A stretch of DNA of 45,767 nt, from the NCBI GenBank assembly GCA_003427395.1, contig BFEA01000191.1:1905854-1951620 (forward strand), written 5' to 3'. Below the pieces are notes generated by a model. That model saw only the letters and a list, made by a program, of their open reading frames with translations, was not told the DNA's origin and ran no database searches. The stretch comes from Chara braunii. Its lineage: Eukaryota; Streptophyta; Charophyceae; Charales; Characeae. Position numbers and translations under genes: made by a program. Positions 10,375 to 19,950 of this stretch are shown here, piece after piece. How positions within the stretch are numbered: the first letter of the stretch is position 1; each line of letters begins with the position of its first letter.

Positions 10375-10870
10375 ATACTGGTATTCCGAACATGCAGGAG
10401 TCTGTAGGTCAACAAAAGGAGGTGCGCCCTCAACGTCCTTGGTCGCCATGACAACCCTTAAATTCAGTGTCGCACCTGTCTCCAAAAGTCGAAACATAAA
10501 AAATAAAAATAACAACGATATAATAAAAATATATAGAAGAATTTTAATCGTCAAGAATGACAGACGAGGAAAAGGAATCACTAGTACCGCTCATACTCTG
10601 TTGACGGCAAAACCAAGTGGGATAGCCCCGTTGGACCCTCAACCCTTGGGTCCCATCGCGCTACTCTTATATCCCTGCGTCGTCGTCGCTCGATCTCGAT
10701 CCCTGAATCGCCCGGATGAAAATTCAACCCTGTAATCAATAGTGTTAGGCCCACGACTGAGCCTTTTACCAGCGGTCGTCTATATACGCGTCTCTACACG
10801 CGGATCTACGGAAACATTTCAAATTCATTCTACCGACAACATTCTTTGTACGTACACACATATCTCGTTG
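10375..10870 (+). repeat. Dispersed repeat R2, copy a (LTR-like block)
   Basis: Aligns with 17490-17985 on the same strand. Shared blocks: TAGGTCAAC.AAAAG, GACGAGGAAAA.GAA, GCAAAACCAAG.GGGATAGCCCCG, GATCTCGATCCCTGAAT, ACCAATAGTG.TAGGCCCA and TTCGTACGTACACACA. Divergence is high but colinear. It runs directly into R1a, and together they look like one long terminal repeat of roughly 0.9-1 kb. Confidence 0.7.
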
Positions 10871-11305
10871 TTGAGCGCATCGGTCCAGCACCGGAAAAAA
10901 TGGAGCGGCACCCTCCCGGCTGCGTCACACAAGAGTCGGTCTGATCCTCATCGCGAATACAGATAGAGCTTCCTCAAACCGCTCCATCGAGTGCGCCAGC
11001 CATACATCTCGTGAGCCCCTATGACAGGATAGGGCCTAGTACGCGACGTACGTCTTACCTCCACCTTGCGGGAGTTGTCACCTCCCTTCGGTGAGCGTAT
11101 CCCCGCCGAGCTACCAGTCCACATTACGAAAGCTAATCAGTTGCAATCACAGAGGTGGACCAACCGAGGACGTTTCTCGTTCTCTGTAGCATAGAGGGTG
11201 CACGCGGTTTTACACCTCTATCGGACCCTCATGCAAACCGACGCCTTGGGGGATTGAGGTCCCAAGCATGACTTGTCGTCGGTCGACTAAGACGCATCTC
11301 ATACA
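10865..11305 (+). repeat. Dispersed repeat R1, copy a
   Basis: One of four related copies (others: 19565-19950 plus; 20275-20480 minus; 28285-28500 minus). Shared signatures: GAGCGCATCGG, GAGTGCGCCAGCCATAC, CTATGACAGGATAGGG, CTTACCTCCACC, GGGAGTTGTCACC, CCGCCGAGCTACC, GAAAGCTAATCAGTTGCAAT and GTAGCATA. The copies keep order despite strong divergence. No ORF is shared. Identity unknown. Confidence 0.75.
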
Positions 11306-11499
11306 CCACTCATACACCACGCTAAAAAGCATAATAATAAAAACACAGACACATACACATACACAAAACAACACAGAACAAACAACACGACAACACTCCT
11401 AGCCCCTTAGTAGCTATCCCATAACTCTCCTATGTGGAAATCGGATAGGCGACACACGCAAAACTTAGTGTAAAACCTCGCGCACGCAGAGCTAACGTA
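11306..11499. other. No recognisable feature
   Basis: A-rich/CA-rich stretch (ACACATACACATACAC) with no ORF. It sits between R1a and the internal region. Confidence 0.4.
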
Positions 11500-12599
11500 T
11501 ATTGACTCGCAATGCATGACTACACAAGCAGTCGCAATGATGATGTACTATGTAGTTCCCTTACCCACGAGGTCCTCGACAATCTCGAAAGTCACGTTCG
11601 ACATTCAAGTGTCGGCTGACATGCGCCTTGAGGGGTTAATCTCTCGACGCTAGACAACTGTCACGTGTGGTTGAGAACCATACCCTCTTCTGCACCATGC
11701 AGAGAGTGTGTGGTATACAAGTTCATATCTGTGGTGACAATCGTCTCTTATCGCCTTGGAGATCAGTTCCATCATTTAGGGTCTGGAGAGAAATCAAGGG
11801 GTTTGACTTTGATGGTTGTCACGGACTACAATGTCTAACTATAAAAAACTTCAAAAAACAAAGGATAATAGAGGATCTCTTTTTTCTCTCAAAAACATAA
11901 TTTCTTTAACCCTTACGCGCGGTCATAGTAGGCCGAGCGAAACATTCAAGACATATGTATTTACATATAGAGAGAGGGTTATAATTATATAACGATCACT
12001 TCTCATAATCACAGTGGGATTCATCTCAGCCATGTATATGTATATGATCGCAGACAGTCAAATTTAAAGTCTGAACCACCAAACATACATACAATCACAT
12101 CAAAGATTCAACCAAAAGTCAATGCACTACACGGGGTCAACTTCAACCATGCTTTGCACTCACACCCCTCGCTTTAGCCATGCAAGCCTCACTCTTGTGC
12201 ATTTCCTCAAAATAAAATACTCAGTATTTTTCTTAAATGACCATTCAAATAAAGTCCGGGAGAAAACACAACGAAACAATTCAAACCACAGGGCTAACGC
12301 CTTTAGGTTGAGTGGTAAGAGTGGATTCGAGTTGAGTCGTAAACCGACGAATCGGCAACCGACCTGTTATCAGTGATAATAGAAGATGATCTTCGTAAGA
12401 TCAAACTGAATCTAGTCCAAATCCTTAATCAAACGATCAAGAGGACCTGTAATACAAGATAGACCAATCCCCAAACTAAATCTATAAGTCCATGGAGAGT
12501 AATCTCCATATCACGATCTCACTCAAAATCATCCTAATTAACCAAGTCTGGATCTATCCCTAAGCAAGTGTCCAAGGAAAAGTAGATTCTGACAAAATC

Positions 12600-13230
12600 T
12601 CTTCTATGCAGAGTGAATTGTCTGAATCGCCACCTGTCATATATAATTTATCTCCTCTAATCTAAGAAAATTTTCAGTAGCGTCTCCCGTAGGAAAAGTG
12701 CCTTATTATAAAAACTAAAACAATATCTAACTTTAAAAAGTCAAACTTTGTCTAACTCCCTGAATTAGTAAAAATTTGGCCAGCAGTCCCTTTAGAAAGA
12801 CAAACTTCCCACATTTATACTAACTCAGATAAGAACTCAAAGTAAGACGAGCTATGCCAAAACAGAATTTGACTAACTCGTTAGAGGCAGCGCTTCCCAT
12901 AGGGAAAGTGGACCAAAATTTATATAAAACTAAGTTCAAAAGTATAGAAATAACTTTGACTTCCCAAAATCCAATTTTGTCGACCTCCCTGAATTAGAAA
13001 AAAATTGAGCAGCACTCCTTTTAAAAAAGGAGATTTTTCAGATTTTTACTAATCCGTATAAAAAATTTGGACAAGGTGAACTTTGAAAAGTCAAAATCTG
13101 ACTAACTACTTCGTTTTGTAAAAAATTCGACATCGCTTCCCGTAGAAAAAGTAGCTTACCAAGATTCATACAAGACCAAGTGTAACAAAAAAATCCAAGA
13201 AAATTAGATAATTGACCTAAGTAAAAAAAC
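12600..13230 (+). repeat. Degenerate tandem units within E1 copy A
   Basis: Phrases such as AAAAGTCAAA.TTTG.CTAACTCCCTGAATTAG.AAAAA and AGCGCTTCCC.TAG..AAAGT recur about every 110-130 bases (near 12690, 12775, 12890, 12960 and 13130). The inverted copy shows matching phrases (GGAAGTG, AAGGGAGTTAG, AAAGTTTTT) at 25960-26250. Confidence 0.65.
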
Positions 13231-13466
13231 TTAGCTAAAGAAACGCAGGAATTGAAACTAACTCTAATAGCTCTAGCACGTGGCGAATAACTAAAGCAAC
13301 TGCCTATCAAACTGAAACTTAGACTTGGTAATGATCTCACTCAGCCACATGCAAGGCTAAACCACAAAGGTAAGTACTCTCACCTACCCCAAGTCAAATT
13401 CTCATAAATAGTTCATGAAACTTTCAGATGATTTATCCATTGTACCCAAGTTACATATGACACGGT

Positions 13467-14085
13467 GCTAGACCGTTCAACTTAGAAACAATGTATAGCA
13501 TGCCTTTAGGCTATACACGAACATGTCGCACAACTACTTTTCTCTTCTTTGGGCATATGACTAGACCATTCAGCTTGGAAACAATGTCTAGTCGCCCTGA
13601 ACTGTTTAATATCCAAAATTTAATAGTTTTCTGACTTTGTTCTATAAAAAAAAATGAAAATATGGGCAGGGGACCGAACCATTTTGCTTAGAAATAGTGC
13701 TCAACTTGCCCGGATTACTTTCAATTATACTTCATAATTTCCCTTCTCTTCTTAATGATATGACTTAGCATTGGACCATTCAGCTTAGAAACAATGTCCA
13801 ACTGTCAGTTCTCATGCAAGTATAAATAAAGTATTTCCTATTATACTCGGTTTATACTTATGAGCGTGGCTTTCAGGCTAAACCATTCAGCTTAGAAACA
13901 ATGCTTAGCCTTAGACTAGAAATCCTCCCTCATAATGAAACAAAAAATTAAACCCTTCATCCAGGCAAACCTTCAGAGATAAACAGAGCAACCAGACCAT
14001 TCAACTTAGAAATAATGTCTAGCCCTTTAGAAAAACTGTCAAATAAACATAGCCCTGGGCCATTCAGCTTAGAAGCAATGCCCAG
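13467..14085 (+). ncRNA. Array of seven hairpins with constant loop and covarying arms
   Basis: A ~20-nt motif, consensus CATTCAGCTTAGAAACAATG, occurs seven times. Hairpins span about 13467-13499, 13559-13593, 13664-13711, 13771-13801, 13876-13910, 13994-14020 and 14055-14085; start-to-start spacing is 92, 105, 107, 105, 118 and 61. The architecture is arm, one unpaired C, ATT, 12-nt loop, AAT, complementary arm. Arms differ but stay complementary: GCTA/TAGC, GACTAGAC/GTCTAGTC, TTGGAC/GTCCAA, GGCTAA/TTAGCC and CTGGGC/GCCCAG. That pattern suggests selection on RNA or cruciform structure rather than on protein. Transcription is not shown. Confidence 0.6.
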
Positions 14086-14734
14086 TCCTTGGTTGACCTG
14101 GTCAAACACATGCAAACTGTCTTCCTCCCACCTTCCCCCAGTTCATCCCTCAGTCTGTTTTCGGTCAAAATAAAGAGAAACTTAAACTTCACCACACGCG
14201 TTCCTTCCATTTAGTCTGATTGAGTCTTGAAATGAAAGCAAAGTCATAGGGGATTACATGCATAAAATCAGTCAAACTAAAGAGAAATAGTCAAACAATG
14301 GTATAGTAGGATCATACAGATAAAATGAAGTATGTCTGATAGTTCCCTGCGTCCAGAACCTCGCCTAGGTTCCGGCAGAGCTTCCGCAAATGATGGGTAG
14401 ACTCCCCACATAGCCTTAATGCGGTCCTACGGGTTGCAATCCTGCTTGCCGCCTTCCTCTCTGAACAGGATTAGACTTAGAGTAAGAAAGGCAGAAGGAG
14501 GGGTTTCAGACTCTCGAGATAAAGGAGGGGGACAACTTAACTATCATGAAAGGGCCTTGTAAACTTCATGCACCTTAGGGCCCCGCAATGATGGCCAATA
14601 AAATGCAGCAGCTTGATCAATCTAGAGTCCTACTGCCGACAGTTGACCCTCAGGCACCCCCTTCCAATCGCAGTAATACTTTTCTTTAGTGACTCAATTG
14701 CTTTGCAGAATTCGTGAAGTGCCTTGACTACACC

Positions 14735-15010
14735 ACCCCCCCTACTGCTCCGCCCGGTAGGATGACCAGTGCGCTTGTTAACAACCGCGTCTGCATTGCA
14801 GCAGTTGGTCTGCTGCAGCTTTGACCAACAAAATGAGAAGTACACCAACCAATAGACGAGTCTGCACTCCGCAGTTGATCTCCTGATGCCCCAACCAATG
14901 GAATGAGTGCTGCACAGGCCAATAGGCGAGCCCGCGCTCCGCAATTGGTCTCCTGCTGCTCCAACCCATGGAATGAGTGGTGCTCAGGCCAATAGGTACA
15001 ACCTGCAGCC
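14735..15010 (+). repeat. 70-bp tandem repeat, about 3.5 units
   Basis: GCAGTTGGTCTGCTGC (14801), GCAGTTGATCTCCTGATG (14871) and GCAATTGGTCTCCTGCTG (14941) are exactly 70 bases apart. Each is followed by CCAACC.ATGGAATGAGT-like text and CCAATAG. A poorer unit precedes 14801. The open minus-strand frames through it follow from the repeat and are not evidence of coding. Confidence 0.85.
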
Positions 15011-17083
15011 TCACAACTAGGATCACTCTCAAGCTACTCTTGCAAGCTGGTGGGCGGTGCATCGACCAGCAGACAAGTCCTCAATCCCCGCTGCCTGCTC
15101 CTCGCCCCTCACCATTCTTATCAGCAAAATGAGCAAAAATCGAAGTGGATCTTCCACTTGAATCTAGGTCAGCGTTCCTTTCAATCCATCCCGCATTCCG
15201 GGTTATCTACCCTTCCTCGCACCTTTATTGCAGCATACTCCCTCTTCGTTCAAACATTGTCGTCACCCAATGCTTCCTCCCCACTCAGTCCAAGATGCGT
15301 CAGAACCGGAATGAATATCTCGCTTAGCACGTTCAGGGGCACCCACTGCACAGTTTCTTCCCCTGCGTGCAATTCGAGACCAAATCTTCTGTTCGTTGTG
15401 CTTTCTCCGACTCCTTTAGACCGTGTCTGCCTTGAATCTCTCCTTCTTCATGATTACTGATCCCCGACTCTATTCCTCCTCAGTCCGTCAACAACGTACC
15501 TGACCACTTAACAGGGTGAGGTTCATATGAACTTGGGGAAAGTCTGGCTATGGAAAGGAGGATCATCAATGTGACTTAGTAGGATGAGCTAGGGAGTAAG
15601 AGTGTGAACCAATAAAAACCTTCCCTTAGGACGCGAACGGATACCTCATCGACCTGTCTGCTCACAGTCTGGTGTCGTGCCTCGACTCTCGAGCCTTCGG
15701 GGGCAAGCCCTCTCTCCTCTCTCTTTATCTCTCCTGTTGCACTTGTGTGCCTCCGTACATACACTGCTTATCTGTCAGTATCTGGTGATACAAACGAACA
15801 GGTCCTACCAGCAGCATTCAGTTTCTGCCATTCACACTACTCCTGCTGATAGGATGAGCAACACACCAGTCGGCAGGTAAGTCTCCAACCCTGCGGCCCC
15901 CCACACGCTACTTCAATCGATACGACGTACCAACTTGGAATGAATCTTCCGCCAGGACATGGAAGATTCGTCGTTGTTGCAGTATTGCGTACGGCTTCAA
16001 TTGATCAGGTAGCCCGACTCTCAATCTCTATCTCCCGACGCTCTCCTCCGTTTTCTTTCTCCCTTATTCACACGTTGTTTGGCCCTGAGCGTAGTTTTTC
16101 GCCACAAAGCATGCGGAATTAAAAATGAATCTTCTCCTAAAATGCAGGAAGATACATAAATCTTTTTAAAAAAAACTTGAATTACTCTCTCGGGCGCAAC
16201 TCCTATCTCTCTGTAGCACGAAAACTAATACCCCCCTCCCTAATTTAACCCCTTCAATTGATTCGCGGTACTCTAAAAGCCCACCCTAGCATCTTCACTC
16301 ACTTGATTTCACAGAGAATCGAGTGAATTATTTCCATTTCTTGCTTTGCCCCACCATACCTCCGCGTAAGCTTTTCCTTACTAACCCCCCCTACACTAAT
16401 CCTTTTGTTAATTTAACATTTCCAATGTTTTCGCCCTGCCATTGAACCCCTACCAACTACTTTCCCCCGCCTGTTTTAATCAAGAAACGAGCGGGATATG
16501 GTTTTTCCGTTTCCTTCCCATAGCCATACTCCCCTCTGTTTCCGAATGCACCTGGTCGCGAGATCGAGCTAGGTTCGCCCTTTTCTTTTATTGCCCGGTT
16601 TCCTCGTACAAGCTTCTATCCTGTCGATCTCCTTCGAGCCGTCGCAGCGCCCTACATCAGTCGGCTCTCCAAGCGCATTGAGCGCATCAGCTTCAGCTCC
16701 CTCTCTCGAGTACTTCGGAGGAAACCAGCCACTTGTCGGTTCCAAGAGAAGAGCTCTCCGTCCCTATGCCCAAGACTGATGAACGATTTGCCCGTCAGCA
16801 TAGTTGGACTCTCCTCCTTAGCGCCTTCGGCTTCAGTCAATGTGAACTGCGTGTTAGCCTCGACACCCCTGCGGGTGTCCAACACAGTTAGCAGGTCAGT
16901 GGTCGTGGAAGCCGAACTTCACCGGGGAAGGCAATCCACGTCGTGGCCACTCCGGCTTTTCAAATAGTGTGAGGGCACGGGCCCCCACCACAACGCAAAC
17001 GCATGGGCCTGGGTGGAATGAGCCCGGTGTAAGTTTGATTGACAACAACAAATATTATAATGAAAACATAAGCCCGACGTCAC
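15011..17083. other. Unassigned region, no gene recognised
   Basis: About 2 kb with C/T-rich plus strand. The phrase ATGAATCTTCC (15951, about 16125) recurs and resembles, in reverse complement, GAAGATTCATTCTC phrases at 20805, 21145 and 21870, so this may be a very diverged continuation of the inverted pair E1. No ORF is convincing. Confidence 0.35.
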
Positions 17084-17135
17084 AGAGGGGTTCTAAATCG
17101 ACTGCGGCCAGAGGGGTTCTAAATGGACTGCGGCC
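17084..17135 (+). repeat. 26-bp direct repeat, two copies
   Basis: AGAGGGGTTCTAAAT.GACTGCGGCC occurs at 17084-17109 and 17110-17135 with one substitution. Confidence 0.9.
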
Positions 17136-17489
17136 TATAGTGCCGTCCCCTACCAGCGCTTCCTGCTACAGGCTCGTGGTATGGCTCCTACCAGAGCGGG
17201 TTCCAATGCGGATTTTTGCGGCAATAGCAATTTTTCGAATAAGAACTTTGAAAGTCGGGCGGTGAGGGTTTCATAGGCCAACTGGGCACTCGGCACGACT
17301 GCACAACTCCTTATTGTACCTTGGGTCGCGGACTGCCTCCTCTCGTCCCGACGGCATGCGCACTCAAGCCTTTTCTTGCGGCAGTCAGCGATCGGTGGAC
17401 GACACCCTCGCCGAAGGCCCCCCCACCTTTGAGGTTTCTTCTAGCTCGTGGGCTAATCACCCGCCGACTCACAAGCACCCTAATTTCCC
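17136..17489. other. No recognisable feature
   Basis: GC-rich mixed sequence leading into R2b. No supported gene. Confidence 0.35.
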
Positions 17490-17985
17490 CGGCCCAAACA
17501 TCCCGAACACGCAACAACCCATAGGTCAACCAAAAGAGGCGAGTGCTCAAGGCCCTCGATCGTTGCGACGACCTCCAAATCCAGCGTCGCGCCTGAGTCA
17601 AGGAGCATCGGAGCAAAGTAATAATGGTACAAAAATAGTAAAAATATTAAGTGCTCGTCAGAATATGACAAACGAGGAAAAAGAAAACGCTGGCACCGTT
17701 CTGACGCCTTCGATGGCAAAACCAAGGGGGATAGCCCCGCCAGGCCCTCCACCCTTCAGCCCCTTCGCGCTACCCTGATATCCCAGATCGTCGCCGGCCG
17801 ATCTCGATCCCTGAATCTCTTTGATGAAAGTCCGACGTTGTAACCAATAGTGCTAGGCCCATAACTAGGTCTAGCCTTGACAGACACCTAAATAAACAGA
17901 TACTTTGAGACACGCAAATTTACCGAACGTCTTTAAAATTACGGTGTTGTCGATGTCGTCCTTCGTACGTACACACAGGTCACAG
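17490..17985 (+). repeat. Dispersed repeat R2, copy b (LTR-like block)
   Basis: Partner of 10375-10870. Colinearity continues to TTCGTACGTACACACAGG at about 17965. R1 would be expected next, as at 10.87 kb, but about 1.57 kb of other repeats (17986-19564) intervenes. R1 resumes at 19565 with the same junction words (GAGCGCATCGG). Confidence 0.7.
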
Positions 17986-17989
17986 GCAA

Positions 17990-18555
17990 GCGTACCAATC
18001 AAGAGACTAAATTTTTTTAATCCTAATTTAATCAAAAATAAAAGCGTGGCCGACGACCTCGCCGACTCTTCAATCATCAACAAGTAACAGGATCACGCGC
18101 ACCTCAAACTTGCGCGCCCACTCACTCTCTGCTCTAGTCAACCATTCAGTCAATGAAAATCACAGACACGACCGCAGGCGCGGTATACTCAATCTCTAAA
18201 TCAAACTGACTTTCTGTCGTTTGTAAAAACCAGGGCGGATACCCTTGTAAGGATATTCGCACTGACACCGCTCAAGCACTCCAATCTTTAGACAACCTCT
18301 TAATCCTAATCTAATCAGAACTAAAAATTGGGCCAGCAACCGTTCGACTCTACAATCATCAAAAAAAAGAATCACGCTCGCCTTAAGTCTGTGCGTCCAC
18401 ACACTCTCTATTCTCAGTCGAACACATAGTCAGCACTAGCAATAAACATAGTCGCGCCTCGTACGGTACACTTTGACTCTAAACCAAACCTGTTTTTTGC
18501 CAATTGCAAAACCCAGGGCGGATACACTTGTAAGGGTATTCGCACCGACAACGAA
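17990..18555 (+). repeat. ~282-bp tandem duplication
   Basis: Two units, recognised by CAGGGCGGATAC.CTTGTAAGG.TATTCGCAC.GACA at 18231 and 18513 (282 bases apart). Also shared are TAATCCTAAT.TAATCA.AA, CACTCTCT.TTCT and GGTA.ACT..ATCTCTAAA-like blocks. Noncoding. Confidence 0.8.
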
Positions 18556-18910
18556 CATTTTTTATTTTTTTTTACGAAATTGAAAGTTCATTTCGTAAGC
18601 AGTTTCATGTTTTTTTTTGCATCTTCAACCATTCAAATTTGGGGGATACCTCTATATTTTTATGTCGATAAACCTCTATTTTCTCTCGAAATTTAGAGGA
18701 AACTACGGTTTAACTATCTTTTCTCAGCGACTGTTATTTTTGTTTTCAGTGCAAACGATACAATTTTTGCGAGTTTATGTAAGAGTCGTTCAAGTTGTTG
18801 ACAACCTTATGTCTAATTTCATTAATTTTTATATATTTTGGCATGTTAATCTATAGAAAGCTGAGTTTTTGGTTTTTCCAATTTGAATATGGCTACAAAA
18901 CCGCTGTTTG
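18556..18910. other. No recognisable feature, AT-rich
   Basis: T-rich sequence with a short ORF of hydrophobic composition. No homology recognised. Confidence 0.4.
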
Positions 18911-19115
18911 TATATATATATATATATATATCGTCAATATATATATATATACCTGATGAGTCGGTGAAACTCCGACGAAACAGTTTGTCACAGCCCCTCG
19001 TTTGTTGTCCTCTTCTCCCTCTCTGCCTACGGTTTACCGGGCAGTTCTATTTGACGATATATATATTGTCCTCTTCTCCCTCTCTGCCTACGGTTTACCG
19101 GGCAGTTCTATTTGA

Positions 19116-19157
<42 letters not shown>

Positions 19158-19346
19158 TCAAATAGAACTGCCCGGTAAACCATAGGCAGAGAGGGAGAAG
19201 AGGACAACAAACGAGGGGTTGTGACAAACTATATATATATATATATCGTCACAAGTAGAACTGCCCGGTAAACCGTAGGCAAAGAGAGAGAAGAGGACAA
19301 CAAACAAGGGGCTGTGACAAAATATATATATATATATATATATATT
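18911..19346. mobile_element. Cluster of four TA-flanked cassettes, one with an intact hammerhead-like core
   Basis: C2 plus 18953-19057; C2b partial plus 19066-19118; C3 minus 19155-19230; C4 minus 19246-19322. Each is separated by (TA)n. The shared body, in cassette orientation, is GTTTGTCACA.CCCC, TCGTTTGTTGTCC, TCTTCTCCCTCTCTGCC, TACGGTTTACCGGGCAG, TTCTA.TTG.GACGATATA. C2b and C3 form a near-perfect inverted repeat with about 53-bp arms around a 36-bp (TA)n centre. C3 and C4 start within a few bases upstream of the GTC|ACA position. No protein is encoded. Confidence 0.8.
18953..18989 (+). ncRNA. Hammerhead-ribozyme-like core
   Basis: The sequence reads CTGATGA (18953-18959), stem II GTCGG/CCGAC (18960-18964 and 18972-18976) with loop TGAAACT, then GAAA (18977-18980), then a minimal stem III ACA/TGT (18980-18982 and 18986-18988) around a 3-nt loop, then C at 18989. 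This is the conserved hammerhead order CUGANGA, stem II, GAAA, stem III, NUH, with cleavage predicted after 18989. Very short stem III with an open stem I is known for type I hammerheads of Penelope-like elements and retrozymes. Weak point: the bases before CTGATGA are a TA repeat and do not pair with ACAGCCCC downstream, so stem I is not formed here and activity is doubtful. Confidence 0.55.
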
Positions 19347-19564
19347 TTTCCTTTTCACTTTTCGTTTCGTACTATGAGAAAATTATTGTCAAATAGTATA
19401 TAAAAGTGTAACATTTTTATATTTCGGTTTCCATTCACAGAAATTTATGGCTACTATTGCATTTATTCGACAACAATTTTCACATATACATAGATATTCA
19501 CAACTCATCTTACATCCATATTGCAATATGATTCGTCATGTCTATCAATATCAATTCTCTGTCG
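19347..19564. other. No recognisable feature, AT-rich
   Basis: AT-rich spacer before R1b. Confidence 0.4.
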
Positions 19565-19950
19565 AGCGCATCGGGTCCCACAGAGGGGCTCTCCCAGCCA
19601 CTAGACGCAGGATTCAAGCATGACTTTTCGTCCTGATACAGTGGAACTTCGTCGCCGCTCAGGTCGAGTGCGCCAGCCATACCTCTCACGAACCTCTACG
19701 ACAGGATAGGGTCACGCGAGGTACAACTTACCTCCACCTCCGGGAGCTATCACCATCCATTCGGTGGGTGTATTCCCGCCGAGCTACCGAACCACGTGCG
19801 AAAGCTAATCAGTTGCAATAAAAAACGTGGCCCAACCGAGGGCGTTCCTCGTATGTTGTAGCATAGGGGTTACACATGGTTCCACACCTTTATCAAACCC
19901 GTACGGGAACCGACGTATTGGAGGGTTGAAGTCCCAAACGTGATGTCAGT
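19565..19950 (+). repeat. Dispersed repeat R1, copy b
   Basis: Colinear with 10865-11305: GAGCGCATCGGG, GAGTGCGCCAGCCATAC, TACGACAGGATAGGG, CTTACCTCCACC, CCGCCGAGCTACC, CGAAAGCTAATCAGTTGCAAT, GTAGCATA and the final AAGTCCCAA.CGTGA. Confidence 0.75.

Larger units (their letters stand above)
11500..14640 (+). mobile_element. Noncoding element E1, copy A (inverted partner at 23.25-27.27 kb)
   Basis: The region matches the reverse complement of 27275-24760 and 23560-23250 in the same order. Paired blocks: GGGGTTAATCTC..GACGCTAGA (11632 / 27160), GGGGTTTGACTTTGA (11799 / about 27000), CAAAGATTCAAC (12101 / about 26720), GGGTCAACTTCAA (12134 / about 26690), AACTAACTCTAATAGCTCTAG (13256 / about 25880), the hairpin-motif array (13467-14085 / 24996-25690), and CAAGAACCTCGCCTAGGT..GATGCGGT.CTACGGG (14352 / 23540). 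No conserved ORF, so it is probably a non-autonomous element. Its position between R2-R1 blocks is compatible with an LTR-type element lacking proteins, but I could not find a PBS. Confidence 0.7.

Noticed and set aside
13467-14085. CRISPR-like array (regular ~20-nt repeats with ~80-nt spacers)
   Set aside because: Spacers are too long and uneven, arms vary with the repeat, no cas genes, and the context is eukaryotic repeat DNA. Covarying hairpins explain it better.
14728-15062. Overlapping 78-104 codon minus-strand ORFs with repeated wording
   Set aside because: The repetition follows the 70-bp tandem repeat. 70 is not a multiple of three, so frames rotate rather than encode a repeat protein.
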